Source of the DNA: Artemia franciscana
Taxonomy: Eukaryota > Arthropoda > Branchiopoda > Anostraca > Artemiidae
NCBI RefSeq assembly: GCF_032884065.1
Contig: NC_088871.1
Coordinates: 15,236,374-15,300,373 of the forward strand
Reading direction: 5' to 3'
Length of the DNA stretch: 64,000 nucleotides
This document shows positions 36,160-48,507 of the stretch, one piece after another. Position 1 is the stretch's first letter. The number at the start of each line of letters is the position of its first letter. The notes below the pieces were generated by a model. The model was not told the origin of the DNA and did no database searches. It saw only the letters and a program-made list of their open reading frames with translations. Made by a program: the position numbers and the translations under genes.

Positions 36160-36475
36160 GTAAGTTGGTTTGTCAGATCCTGTGCCAATTGGCATACTTA
36201 TTATCGTTTTGCAGGTACATCACTATTTATTTACTGCTGTTAATACGCTCAGGCAAGCAGTAAGTTAAGATTGTAAAATAAAATCTGTCAGGCTGAGCAA
36301 TTTCATAAATTACGCAAAAACACAAAACTTAATGTTGAAAACCACAATTGTATGCAACATAAATTTTGAAGTTATTGCCTTGTATTTTTTATTTAAACGA
36401 AATATATCTTCTTTGTTCCTGCTTTACGTAAATAAAATAGAAACATCGTTTTTTTTTACATAGGTACTTATCTCA

Positions 36476-36771
36476 TATACCCACCACACTCAAGAAGTGA
36501 CGTTGGGTTAATGCTAATGAAAAATACCAAAACATGATGAAAATATAATACTTTAGAAACAAATATGGGCTATATATTTACACATTAAGGGGGGTGGTGG
36601 TGGTGGTGGTAAAGTATAGTGGATATAGCCCAAAATATGTAAGTCCAATGTATTCTGCCACCCGCCGCTTGTTTTCCTCTGACCGTAAGCGAATTGTATC
36701 TTAATACAGACAAATGAAACCGGTTTGTTTTCGAGTTTTACACAGCGTAATTCTCGAGTGTGGTGGGTATA
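36476..36771 (+). mobile_element. ~300-bp inverted-repeat element, copy M1
   Basis: The left end TATACCCACCACACTCAAGA (36476-) is matched in reverse by the right end TTCTCGAGTGTGGTGGGTAT (36751-36771), about 20 of 21 positions. TA flanks both sides. The interior shares AAGTGACGTTGGGTTAATGC, TAATGAAAAATACC, AACATGATGAAAATATAATA and AAACCGGTTTG with copies M2-M4. In the middle are GGGCTATATATTTACACATT, a G run and (GGT)n. The open frame on the minus strand is a shadow. Confidence 0.75.
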
Positions 36772-37559
36772 AAAGAAAGTAACTTTACATATTTTAAGCT
36801 GTAAGGTGGTATACTGATGAAAAGGCGAAGGGAAAGCACCATCTAAGCTGTGGTGCAACTAGTATGTGTGTCGGTTGGTGTGGACTCTAAAGGGGCCACC
36901 TCATTTCTGAGTTTAATGAGTAGCCACCCCCGTTCCATGCCTTAGAACGGACTATTTGAGAAAGTGATGGGGATCAACACTGATGAAGATGATGATGATG
37001 ATGACATCAACACTCTTCTACTGTATGGCCATAGATTTTTTTGAACCTGATACGTACAACAGTGGGGAAGAAGTATTTACACAAATAATACACTATAATA
37101 AATGGTTAAATTACGCCATTTTCCTTGTTTTTCAAGAGGACTGGGGACTGTAATTTTGAGGGACTGAAGGGGACTGTATAGGATTTTGACCCTGCTGTTT
37201 TCAATAGTGCAACTTTCATTTTGAACTGACGCTATTTTCGGAAGTTTTCTGGCTTTTTTTTCGAAATTCCCATAAATTTATTTTAACAATAAGCTTTTAC
37301 TATGAAGATAAACTGAAATAAATCCCTATTCCTAAATTAGCTTCTATGGGAAACTCTTCTCACTAGACAGTTTTTTTTTAACGCTTTTGTGCAAGATTTT
37401 GGGGATCTTGTACAGGATATCTTATGCAGAATTTTGGTTATGTTGACGCCAATGGCGAAGCGTAAATTTCGAGACGCCATTTTTGAGTGGTATCAGGCTC
37501 TTTTCAAAATTAGTATTCCTGAATTAACGTCATTTGGAGTTCTTTCCCTCTAGAGTTTT

Positions 37560-37968
37560 TTTTCAAAACGTTTTTTGAACTTCCGGTCACCATGTTTGCT
37601 GGTTCACTCCTTAACAGACTGCATCTGTCACTGCTGAGATTTTTTGGGGTCATTTTCCAACAGCCTTGAGGTCCTCAAAATTCGACAGTCCTTCACTTCC
37701 TTCAGCTTCGAACTCTAGAGTTGTAATGGGCTTAGCAAGTGGGTTTTAATTTCGTGGTGGAGATTTCTTTGGTAAGGAGAGCTTGATGTTCCACGGTAGC
37801 ACATTCAATTTTGGTATCAACAATTCCCTCTTCTGAATCCAGACCATGGTCTACCATAACACCTTCAGCGGTTGTTTCGATGTCTTCACAAGTCGGAGGT
37901 CGATCTTTTGTTATCGTACTGTACTTTTGAAGTGACTCAACGCTTTTTTGTTCTCTTCTTCTCTTCTC
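37560..37968 (-). pseudogene. Coding-like remnant, unrecognised
   Basis: On the minus strand a stop-to-stop frame of 78 codons (37968-37735) reads an acidic, protein-like peptide including TAEGVMVDHGLDSEEGIVD and IECATVEHQALLTKEIS, then TAA at 37732-37734. In a shifted frame just beyond, TLEFEAEGSEGLSNFEDLK continues in the same style (37730-37655). The composition suggests a decayed gene or a retroelement protein rather than random DNA. No family is recognised and there is no start codon near the 5' end. Confidence 0.3.
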
Positions 37969-39264
37969 TTAGTTTCGCTTTCCTTGAAAGTGCTGCCCGG
38001 GATGGACGGCGCCTCCTAGTTACGCTACTGCATCGAAGATTCGTTTGAGCATCCGAATAGAACACACATTTATAAAATAAGCTCTGCATAAATCTGAATA
38101 TTAGCACGTAAAAGTTGAACCTTGATTCTGGAATCAGACCTCCCAAAAAATCATATTAGTGATTAATTTTATAGGACTTTGTTCAGAAAATTTAGCTTTC
38201 GTTACCATAAGACTTTTCCATAATAAAAAAAATCTTTAAAGTCATAAGCATACAAGAGATAAAACATCAAGACAATATCATCATTAAGATCAATAAAAGC
38301 AATCAGATATGTTATTTGAGATATAGGTACAGTTGCCCCGAATCTCAAAATTTGAGCTCAGAGCTTTAAAGCTCAAGATTAGTAGCCAAAATAAAAACAT
38401 TTCTTAAATGATGTGTAAAAGTTATCTCTTTATTGATTTCCTTCCTAAGAAATCTACTATGTTATTGCCCTCCTCTAAATAAAATCTTGGCTCGCCCATG
38501 TTATGGAACCTCTATTTCATAAGGGGTCGAGATAAAGGATTTGACAGAAGAAGATGAAGATGTTACTGTTTTTTCATAACTACTTCAGACTGCTACATCC
38601 TTAATCCCATTTTTTGAATTGATGAGTATATACAAAGAACAGGATTTCCTATCTTCCTAATATGAGGTTGAATTAGGAATGGTACACCGCTTCTTAGGAT
38701 TTCCTCTTGTTTCATAGCATTTCAAGTTTAAAGAATAATGTGAGAGTAATGAGTGGTTACGCCGTTTCTTTCTAGTAAGAGGTTTTCTTTAAAGCTGTTT
38801 TGACAGTATATAAAACACTTATTGTGAAATAATATTATGAAGAATTCATGTGAATGAATTAACTGCTTTTTTCTTGATGGATATTGTTTACTTAATTTTA
38901 CTTGTTTTACTTGATGGATTGCTTACTTAATTTGTCGCTGAGGTCTGGCCCTTCAGTATGGACATTTTATGTAGTTTTTCTTTGCCCTACCCAGTGTTTT
39001 TTTATATAAATATTTTTTACCATTATTTTCATTGTTTGATTTGCTATTCATCGTGACTTTGAAGAAAATTTATTCTTGCTGAATGGAGAATTTTTCTATT
39101 TGATTCACCTATATCCAACCGTTTAGTTTTGTGTGAACCCTGAAAATTTAATTTGTTTGTATGTTTTTATTTATTTTCAAAATCAGTCAAATTCTGTTCA
39201 ATAGAGAGCCCCGGTCGTATTTCCCAATAAATGAAAAACGAGCATTTACTTTTATTATCGGAGT

Positions 39265-39393
39265 GTTGAATATTTAAAATATTCAACTAATAAAATATTT
39301 AAAATAATTATATAATATTAATAAATAATTATAAATTTATAAATAATTATAATAAAATGTTTAAAATATTCTTAATACTTTATTAAGAATATT
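39265..39393. repeat. AT-rich palindrome cluster
   Basis: Two perfect short palindromes flank an AT-only stretch: GTTGAATATTT-A-AAATATTCAAC (39265-39287) and AATATTCTTAATA-CTT-TATTAAGAATATT (39365-39393). Confidence 0.7.
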
Positions 39394-39917
39394 TCCTGGG
39401 ATTTACTTCATAGGCTAGAGTCAATGTAGTAAATGTGAATTCTTCCTAATTTTAATTCTTTCCTTTGTTAAAAAAATATCTGCAGCAAGCGAAGGGTTGT
39501 AATTTATTCATAAATGATTCTTATCTTATTAAACGAATAACAAGTATAGGAATTTATATTTATTTATTTATCTGCATTTTTTTCAAAAACAGCATTTTAT
39601 TTTAAGTGGTATACTAGCATTTTCCGGTGGGAAAAATGACCTAGAGATAAGCCACGTTTTAAATTTGGTTTAGGGCTTTTATTTACGAAAAACATTTTTC
39701 CTCTAAATGAATTCTCAAATTCATAGAATGGCTACAATAAATTTTGCTGAAGATCATAGTCTGCTAAATATTTTAAAAAGCACATGTATAAATATGCAGA
39801 AAATTTTTAACATTAAAATAAAATAAAACTATGTTTGTCTTTGGACAGAGATTATAAGTTTGTATTTCTTTTCACCGAGCAAAGCCTGATCCTCTAGTAC
39901 TAGTTTCTTTATGTTCA

Positions 39918-41584
39918 TTAAATAAAAAAAACAAGTTTTTTTTATTGAAAGTAAGGAGCGACATTAAAACGAGCAGAAATTACCCCGTATATGAAAGGGG
40001 CTTTTCCCTCCTCAATGCCCCGCTTTTTACTCTAAAGTTTGGACTCTTTCTCTCAACTCTACTTTTTAAAACAGTAAGAACTTTAGCGTACAGAGCAGGG
40101 TGTTGAAGAGGGAACAGCCCCTTTCATATACGGAGGAATTTCTGCTCGTTTTAAGTTTTAATGTCGCTCCTTAATTTCAGTTAAAAAACTTGTTTTTTTT
40201 TATTTAATTTCTGAACGTTTTTTAGTTAATCCATGTTTTGATTTCGGCTCTCCGCAGATGAATAATTTAAGCGAAATTTGCATATTTATTTATTTGGCTA
40301 AATGGCTTTCCCATAGTTTTGGTCGAATGATTTTGAGAAAAAGGAGGGGGGAGGAGGCCCAGGTGCCCTCTATTTTTTTGGGTACTTAAAAAGGTAACTA
40401 GAACTTTCAATTTTTTACGAACGTTTTCATTAGTAAAATATATACGTAACTTACGAATTAGGTTACGTAACAAACTTCTATATTCGTATGTTTTTATTGT
40501 GTATATGAGAGGGTTCGCCCACTCGTCATTACCTCGCTCTTTACACTAAAGCTTAAATTTTTTCCCTGAATCACAAAGGCCGTAGAATAAATAGCTGAAA
40601 TTACTAAAAATACTTTAGCGTAAAGAGTGAGGTATTAGGAGGAGGTGAACCTCTTATATGTGTAATATTTTCTGTTCGTTCTAAATTTTAATGCTACTCG
40701 TTACTTTCAGTTGCAAAAACTTTTTCATATTTATTTTTTCATTGTTTTTTAAACAGTACTAGAAAATGCTGCGCCCCCTTCATGGAAATCTTCTTCCCCC
40801 ATGACAAATTCCTCCATGGAAAGTTTCCCCCACATAACTCTCTTCCCAACCCCTCCTCCCAACCAAAAATCCCCCTGAATACGTCTGTACACTTCCCAAT
40901 AACCATTACTATATGCAAACACTGGTCAAAGTTTGTAACTTGCAGCCCCTCTCACGGGGACTTTGGGGGAGTAAGTCGTCCCCAAAGACATAATTATAAG
41001 GTTTTTCGACTATGCTGAATAAAATGGCTATCTCAGAATTTTGATCCGACGACTTTGGGAAAAAAATGAGCGTGGGAGGGGGCTTAGGTGCCCTCGAATT
41101 TTTTGGTCTCTTAAAAAGGGCACTAGAACTTTTCACTTCCATTCGAATGATCCCTCTCGCAAAATTCTAGGACCAATGGTTCGATACGATCATCCATGGG
41201 AAAAAGAAAAAACAAAAACAAACAAACAAATAAACACGCATCCGTGATTTTTCTTCTGGCAAAAAATACAAAATTCCACCTTTTTTTAGATAAGAGCTTG
41301 GAACTTGTACAATAAGGTTCTCTGATAAGCTGAATCTGATGGAGTGATTTTCTATGACTTTTAGAGGGTGTTTCTCCCTATTTTCTAAAATAGGGAAAAT
41401 TTTCTCAGGCTCGTAACTTTTGATGCGTAGGACTAAACTTGATGAAACATATATTTAAAATCAGCATTAAAATGCGATTCTTTTGATGTAACTATTGGGT
41501 ATCAAAATTCCGTTTTTTAGAGTTTTGGTTACTATTGAGCCGGGTCGCTCCTTACTACAGTTCGTTACCACGAACTGTTTGATA
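39918..41584 (-). mobile_element. Fold-back element, copy C
   Basis: Inverted relative to A and B. The terminal palindrome comes first (39925-40207, GTAAGGAGCGACATTAAAAC and its complement), then the inner palindrome (about 40500-40730). The middle carries AACTTGCAGCCCCTCTCACG and GGCACTAGAACTTTTCACTT. At the far end GAGCCGGGTCGCTCCTTACT precedes an intact hairpin, CAGTTCGT-TACC-ACGAACTG (41558-41577), then TTTGATA. It lies in the putative intron. Confidence 0.85.
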
Positions 41585-41704
41585 AAGATAGTAATCGGAC
41601 CGAGTCAACTGGAAACTTGGTTTATGACAAACTTTGACACAACTTTGTTGACGGAGAAGGAATCCTCATCCTATCTAGTTAACCAAAGCTAACGTCACCC
41701 CCGA

Positions 41705-41908
41705 ATGAAAATATAACAGCTCAAAATAAGGATGACACCTTTTAATTGACAGTGAAACAAATATAAAATTTTTAACTGGATATTTCGGACAAATATACTG
41801 CTGATGATGGACACTGTATATGTGTCCGAAATATCCAGTTAATTTTTTTTTATTTGTTTCACTGTCAATTAAAAGGTTTCACCCCTATTTTGAACTGTTA
41901 TATTTTCG
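41705..41908. repeat. Fold-back with ~90-bp arms and a hammerhead-like loop
   Basis: Left arm GAAAATATAACAGCTCAAAA ... CCTTTTAATTGACAGTGAAA ... AACTGGATATTTCGGACA returns on the right as TGTCCGAAATATCCAGTT ... TTTCACTGTCAATTAAAAGG ... TTTTGAACTGTTATATTTTC with few mismatches. The central part contains CTGATGA (41801-41807), a GGACAC/GTGTCC stem and GAAA (41828-41831). Confidence 0.8.
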
Positions 41909-44540
41909 TCGTGGAAAGGCAGTGTGGTCTTCGAAGTTATCTACACCCCCTAATAAAACATAGAAAGTAAAGATTGAAGTGGGATAAGCCTTTCTTATTA
42001 AAACTTGCCTTCCCTGTCTATGTTATCTATAATTGTGGACCAATGCCTTTTCTGGACCAAAGTCCTATTTAGAGTCGCCAAGCTCTTGTGCCAGTATTGT
42101 CAGCTTTCCCTCAGGCAAAGTATCTGTATTAACCCAAACTGGACGCGTCTTATCTTAGAATGCGCATGGATGCATAACAATGCATAGTTAAAGTGTATAA
42201 CTTGTGCACTTTAATGTCTTATCCCCCCCACACACACACATTCTTATTGGGTTAAGATCTATGTACTCACCCCTGTATGGGTGTTGTATTGCGTATTGAC
42301 ATGTAATTCTTATAAATTAAGCGGGAGCAATTTGATAATTTTTGAAATCTTCTTCATTACTTAGGCTTCCTTTAATGAGGCGAATTCCCTAGAAAGCATT
42401 AGAAGTCCTATTAGTGTCCTCTGAATTTTAGGGCTGTTATGTCAGTTCTCTTTCTTTACTGGTTTGTTTTTTACATGTTTTCAAAAAGTTGTAGAACATT
42501 TGGAATGTGCTGTGTGGATTGCTATCAAGGTGGGGGGAGATTTAATTCATTAATTTGAACTTTTTGAGTTTGTTCCTGATCTCGAAGGATTTAGTTTGAA
42601 ATGACAAAGATACTAGTTTTTTTGTGACATTTCGACTAAAATAAAGTATTTAGTGTGTCAATTTTCTTTCATTTTATGGCCACTATTACTGAAACAGAAT
42701 TTGAAGAAATAATTAATTGAATTTAGTATCTATTCTATTAGTGTTGAACGGTACTTGTACACACAGTAACAAATCATTATTTTAAAGTAAGATATAGATA
42801 AAAAGAGCATAATTTCATTTTCAAATTGAAGATTCTCGTCACATTAACAGTGGACCGGTTTTGCATTATACTGTGATGTTGATTAGTTTATTTAGTTGTT
42901 ATGCAGCTAAATTGTTTGTCTCTTTGTATTCAAGTAATCGGAACTGAAATTGCTTTTTTAGCAATTGCCATTTTTGCCACATCGAAATTGAAATTACCCC
43001 TTCAATCATTCATGTACGAAATGCTTCCACCTGCAAACATGGACAATTACACGTGTGTGTGGTTGGGGAGGGGGAGGGGGGTATGACATTGAACATTAAT
43101 GAATGTCTTTAAAGAATACTCTTAGTCACTGATCGACTTGAAGGGCACTTCCTCAGAAAAATAGTGGCATCAAATTGCAATTTTTTGTGCCTTGATCCCC
43201 TTCCCTTCAAGGATCGATCTCGTCACTGGACTCGTTCTTCGCCTAACTGTATATTTATTAAAAGCCATATTACCGTTCAGTATGTATACAGGATTCCAAT
43301 TCCGGGTTATATTTGAAAGTACGAATCCGAACGCCCATCTCCACCCTTCTTGTGTGTGTACCCGGTACCATGTTTAGCGTAAAAGATATAGAACATCATT
43401 TGTCAACACCCCAGTAAAAACTTGTTTGTTTTTTTCGATCACCATTTGTCCTCCCTGCCCAATTTAAGTTACTGTGTCTCAAATATAGTTCATGACTGTC
43501 ACCATAGTTGCACTTAGGTCTGATCCATTGAAGAGAGGGGCTGAGGCTTTTTTCTGGAATGAGAAGGGTATCACACGTGTATTCTATTGTCAGGTGATAT
43601 TTGTTAAGTTCCCTGGGGTGCGGTCCCTTTTTACTCTGCCTTGTGCGTCGGTATTAACACCCAAGTGAAAGATATGTGCGCACGATCCTTGTTTAACACC
43701 TCTTACAATTAAGAAAATTTTTCATAATTTTTTTTTCGTTTTTACCTGCATTTACTTTACAAAGTAATTTAAAAAGCAAAAACTCACTTTTTTCAAATAA
43801 AAGTAACATTGCTTAAAAGGCAATGTTGAAATTATAAGTGGACAGAAATTACTCTGTAAATGTGGGGAGCCAAACACTTCAATAAATCCCCTCTAGGAAC
43901 CTTGAAGACACTCAGTGTTGATTGATTTTCAAAAAGTTACGCTCAGCTCCACTTATCTTTCCAAGGCCTTATCTGATCATAAGACATCAAAGTTCACAAT
44001 TACGAATATTAGGTACTTAGAATAGACCACTTAAGTCTCTGAACTTAAAAGATGAACCAATTAGTTTTATTTGGTGTGACTATTTTGATCAAAGAGATAT
44101 ATTAACTATTTAATCATCAGTATAAAATTAATTATCAGGAGAGCAAAACAGTGAGTTTGTTTAGCATTGAGAAAATAAATAAATCTAGTTCATTAGTGAG
44201 CAACCAGGAATAATAAAAAAAAAGAAGAAGATGCATTGAAGGTTTTAATTTTCATAAAATGTTTATCTGGTGAAAAAGATACCTAGCGTTTTTGAAGGTT
44301 GGCTTTTGTGTTTTAGTAGAGAGAATAGACGGAACGACAATAATTAAAGCTGTGAAAAATGAACCAAATTACAGGAATTTTAGTTTATTTTTTACTCTTT
44401 TTATCCATTATTTATATATCTATATATCTGCTTTTTATTTTTAAGTCGAAAGGTGTATGGTATCAGAAATTATTAAGAGAAATACGGTTTAGTAAATTCA
44501 ATTGTGAACTTGGTAGGCTAGTATTTTTGGTATTTATTTA

Positions 44541-44851
44541 TTATTCAGAACACACTCAAGAAGTGAATTTACGTAAATCGTAATGAAATAACCAAAATAT
44601 GATGAAAATTTAAGACTTTAGTTATAAAATTATGGAAACTACAACAAAGAATTATGAAAAAAGCAGGCGGCCCAGAACGCATTATATTTAATACCTAAAC
44701 TAACCACCTCTATATATTAAATATTTAATTAAAATATAATTAAATAACAGTTTTTCTCGCTAAGACTAAGCTAATTATAACTGATTTCAGACATAAAAAC
44801 CGGTTTTTCTCAGATCTAACAGTGCAAACTTCTAGATTATGTTCAGAATAA
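44541..44851 (+). mobile_element. ~300-bp inverted-repeat element, copy M2
   Basis: Left TTATTCAGAACACACTCAAG and right CTAGATTATGTTCAGAATAA are inverted repeats with about 4-5 mismatches in 24. The interior AGAAGTGAATTT, CGTAATGAAATAACC, AATATGATGAAAATTTAA and AAAACCGGTTTTTCTC align with M1, M3 and M4. The middle is AT-rich and differs from M1. Confidence 0.65.
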
Positions 44852-45165
44852 TGCACGAGTGCCCATTTTTTTCAAAAAAAAAATTTCGTATTTGATGTTT
44901 TAAGAGACATTTTGTCTCTTTGACAAAAATGTGAAAAGTGGACTTGATTGATTTAGCTTTGATTGATATGTGCGAGATATTTGCTTTTGTCAAAGCCACC
45001 GGCAGAGGGGGCTTGCAAGTACACTGAGTCTTGGAACTGAAAATAGAAATTATTTACCAATAGCGACAAAAAATGCTTTTCTGCAGTTTAGTCTTTTTCT
45101 ACTCTTCGAAGAATTTAATTTTATTTGGGGCCCGGTGTTATTATTTGTAGGGTACTTGTCTATTT

Positions 45166-45476
45166 TATAATACACACTCAATATCATAAGTGAAGTTTGG
45201 TGAATGCTAATGAAATATAACAAACTATTATGAAAGTACAATACTTTAGCAGCAAAATTGTGAAAACTACCACAAAGAATTATGGAAGGGGGGCTGCTCA
45301 AAGCCCATTATATTGAATACTTAACCTAACCTAACCAAAATACTAGCTAAAAATTTAGTTTCAATATAGCTCTATCGTAGTTTTCTACCGATCCGAAGGT
45401 AATTGTCTGTTATAGGCAGCGTGAAAACGGTATATTGTCGCATCTTCGCGATACAAGTTCTCGAGATTGTATTATA
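45166..45476 (+). mobile_element. ~300-bp inverted-repeat element, copy M3
   Basis: Left TATAATACACACTCAATA and right TCTCGAGATTGTATTATA pair as imperfect inverted repeats. The interior has ATAAGTGAAGTTTGGTGAAT, GCTAATGAAATATAAC, ACAATACTTTAG and ACCTAACCTAACC. It lies 314 bp after M2 in the same orientation. Confidence 0.65.
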
Positions 45477-47009
45477 TAACACACAAGTACCCTTGGTAGT
45501 GTAATGGGATTTGCAGGTTGTGACCCAGTGCGATACCAAGATTGATAGACTCAGTGCGAACATTTTCTTTTTGGATGTTTTTTTTTTTTTTTTGTCAAAG
45601 AATACTTAGAAAATATTCTAGTCGTATAAGTTCGGTAAATATGAATGTGGGCATTCTTCTATTTACATTTTATTTTTCTACTTTTGTATAAACTTAACTT
45701 ATATTCTCTTCAATTTCCCCTTGAGAAACTCCTGACTGACCTGCCATTGTTTTTCGAGAAGTCTGTTTTGACTTGTTTTCCCTGAGAAAAGTTTCTGTTC
45801 CACTTTCACCTTGAAAGGGCTTTTGCCAAATACCGTAATTCACAGTGTGGAGGAGGCTAGAATTAGGACGGACATGGGGATATGTGAGCAAAATTGTCGC
45901 TCGTATTCATAATGGCAAAAGGACAAGTAGGGGTGTGTAATCATTTTTCTATCTATATTTCTTAATAAATACCCCTGCCAAAATTTAACCAAAGAAAGAA
46001 AAAAGAGCAGAGTAACATAAATAGAAAACAGGAGGGATTCTTAAAGGGAACAGATTAGTATTTAATGTACAGATTTAGTGATAGATTCTCTAGTTTGTCC
46101 GCTTAGGTGCGGCGTGGCACCTCCCAAAATGTGGAGACTAATGTCTTTTGTCACTGGTTTTTGTAAACCCGCATTTTTTGTACTGTTAAATTGGAAAAGA
46201 GAACGTGATAATTTTCAACGTAGTGAATTTTGCAGTTCTTTATTACGTGCTTATGCAGCTACTGCTATTGATTCATCACAGCAATAAGTTACCCGAGGCC
46301 GAAACAACTATGCAAGCTCCTCTATCCCATCCTATTCAATGCTTCACTGATTTCTCCCTTCTATGTAGATCCAGTTTTATTGACTTTGTCTTATAGCCTC
46401 TTCTCATCGCTACAAAAATATCTTCTTTTTTTTTTTTTTTTTTTTATACTCCAGATGAAATTCCGAAAAGTGGAGGCTCCGGCAACCTATCGCGCTGGTC
46501 ATTCACAAGATGTAGACTAACGATCATAATGGTGCTTGAATTATCCACCTAGCCTATACACAAGTAAATGGAACTGTATTTCTCTTACAGATTCTTGGTT
46601 AACAAAAAAAAAAGTAATTAAGAAGCAAAACAAGTGTGATTATTAGCCATTGAAAATAAAAAAGAAAGGATGAAGTATATATTTAGACTTCTGCTAAGCC
46701 TCCTCAACGTTCAAAATAAAAAGAATAAAGGAAGAAAAACATTTATATAAAAGGAAAAAGACTAACCTAAGAAATAAACCTCACAAAACCAGAGAAGTGA
46801 CAGAACGAGCCAAGCATAAGAAAGACCATTCACAAACACACAAAAAGAACAGGTTCTTGGTTGATATGCTGATCATGTGATAAAGCTGCTTTTATTTTGA
46901 ATAATTCCTCCAGAAAATATCTAGCGCAATTATATTCTCCAATTTAAGTTAAACAACGCTTTAAAAATTGTTGTTTCTGTTGCTTTCAGCACCCTAATCT
47001 TAGACTTAC

Positions 47010-47462
47010 CTTCCTATCCTATTCTTCCATTTTTTTCCAGCTGCGAAAAAGCGTACTGCGCCTGGGCTAATAATAAGACATAGTAAATTTAATAAAATAC
47101 ATCTATTAGGAGACTCCGACTCCAACTCCGATTATCAGATGAATCATCAGGAATGACATATGTACTAACGGTGCTGTAAGTTGAAAACATATTATCGATT
47201 AGTGAAAATGACCTATGAGTTATGCTGAATGGCTTAAAACATACAGGATTTAACCCATAAGCTAGCAGACATTTTAAAAACTGCGCAGTGTTTCTATTCT
47301 ATTCTGTTTTGCAGATACAAGGTTCATTAAATCAGTATTAAAATCTCTTATATCAAATCTCCTTCCTATCCTATTCTTCCATTTTTTTTCAGCTGCGAAA
47401 AAGCGTACTGCGCCTGGGCTAATAAGACATAATAAATTTAATAAAATACATCTATTAGGAGA
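47010..47462 (+). repeat. Direct duplication of a ~100-bp segment
   Basis: CCTTCCTATCCTATTCTTCC to AAAATACATCTATTAGGAGA occurs at 47010-47113 and again at 47363-47462 with only small indels (for example AATAATAAGACATAG versus AATAAGACATAAT). The first copy runs into GACTCCGACTCCAACTCCG. Each contains a pyrimidine tract plus CAG that mimics a splice acceptor, so it could be mistaken for an exon edge. Confidence 0.75.
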
Positions 47463-48297
47463 GTTGCAACCATTTTCCCGCTTGCAACTGTTTAAACGAT
47501 GACATGGCAGTGGGTCCGTGTTTAGTTTGGGCATTAGCTTAGTTTGACGTTATTCAGCCACTTGCATCTGTGGTCGCTGAGTTATAGGCACCTCGTGATA
47601 ATCTCTTCATAACTTCTTTGCATCAAATTTACTCGTCCTTAAAATTTAAAACAGCTTCTGGCAACTGTCACAAAATCCGATTGTCAAGGATATATGAATT
47701 AAATTGTCTAGAGAAATATAAGTGTTCATAATTGGTTATAGACACAAATGTCCTATTATCATTTTTGTTTCCCGCTTTCTCATAAAATGACCTTTCCCTG
47801 CGAAAGTGTCGTATATTTCTTTTTAACCGAACTCGGGGAAAGATTATATATCGTCTGTTTACGCCTATACGCAAGACCGTTTTTGGGGAACATTAAAAAC
47901 TTTTTTGATAATTTGAATATGAAGTAACCTGAAAATCAAAATTTAGGATCAAGGGAAGCCTTTTTATCCGAGCTCCTGCCTTGATTGCCTCTCTAGATTT
48001 AAAGAAATCCTTTTATTGGCATTTTGATATTTGGTACTTTTTGGGGTTATATTTTTTTGAAAATTTTAAATATGTCTCTTTTTTGTATCTCCATTAAGGA
48101 AAGAGTTTGAAAAAAAAATCCTTGCAACCCCCCCTCATGTTTTTGTGAATGAGCCCTAATGATGTAATAAGCCTAATTTCAAAATGTCATCAACTGATTA
48201 AAACATGGCTTAAAAGTATAATTATTTGTTGTATTTGGTAATATCCTTCCATCAGATGAGATGTGAACAATTGAGCTTTATTCTTGCTTCAATCTAG

Positions 48298-48507
48298 GTC
48301 CTTCATCGACAACTCGAAAAAGACTTCAAAAAGCCGAAGGACAGTGTTTACCTAGAACATTATCTGACAACGTTTACCAGAACATAGTGCCAGCTAATAA
48401 CGAGTTGTTACGAAGCCGAGGCGGAAAAGACTACGTTTTTTTAAGTGCTAAAGAATTTACTGAATTTGAACGAAGTGGTGGATATCACCGAAGTGAAATT
48501 TTTCGAG
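48298..48507 (+). CDS. Coding exon 2 of a MAGI-like scaffold gene
   Basis: 210 bases, open throughout, between acceptor AATCTAG and donor CGAG|GTAGGT; it starts and ends in phase 1, so it fits exon 1. The joined peptide reads TLSDNVYQNIVPANNELL then KDYVFLSAKEFTEFERSGG. From memory, MAGI-type MAGUK scaffolds have the same pattern before and at the start of their guanylate-kinase-like domain: T-x-x-D-N-x-Y-x-x-x-V-P, a spacer, then DY-x-FL-x-x-x-EF-x-x-x-E-x-SG. In those proteins the next residues form the G-N-Y-Y-G-T-P turn; here the exon stops just at that point and I did not find the following exon in the window. MAGI proteins organise cell junctions and synapses through PDZ and WW domains. 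Family call moderate; exon call strong. Confidence 0.6.

Larger units (their letters stand above)
36160..48297 (+). other. Probable ~12.1-kb intron between exons 1 and 2
   Basis: GTAAGT at 36160 and TCTTGCTTCAATCTAG before 48298 bound it, and both exons are in phase 1. It contains three ~300-bp inverted-repeat elements, fold-back copy C, a fold-back hairpin and a local duplication, listed separately. Gene-free stretches at 38.2-39.9, 41.9-44.5 and 45.5-46.98 kb show only AT-rich sequence, short T runs and a CA run near 42228. Confidence 0.5.

Noticed and set aside
46078-46396. Two overlapping small frames (69 and 63 codons)
   Set aside because: They overlap in different phases without motifs. 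No splice sites support either.
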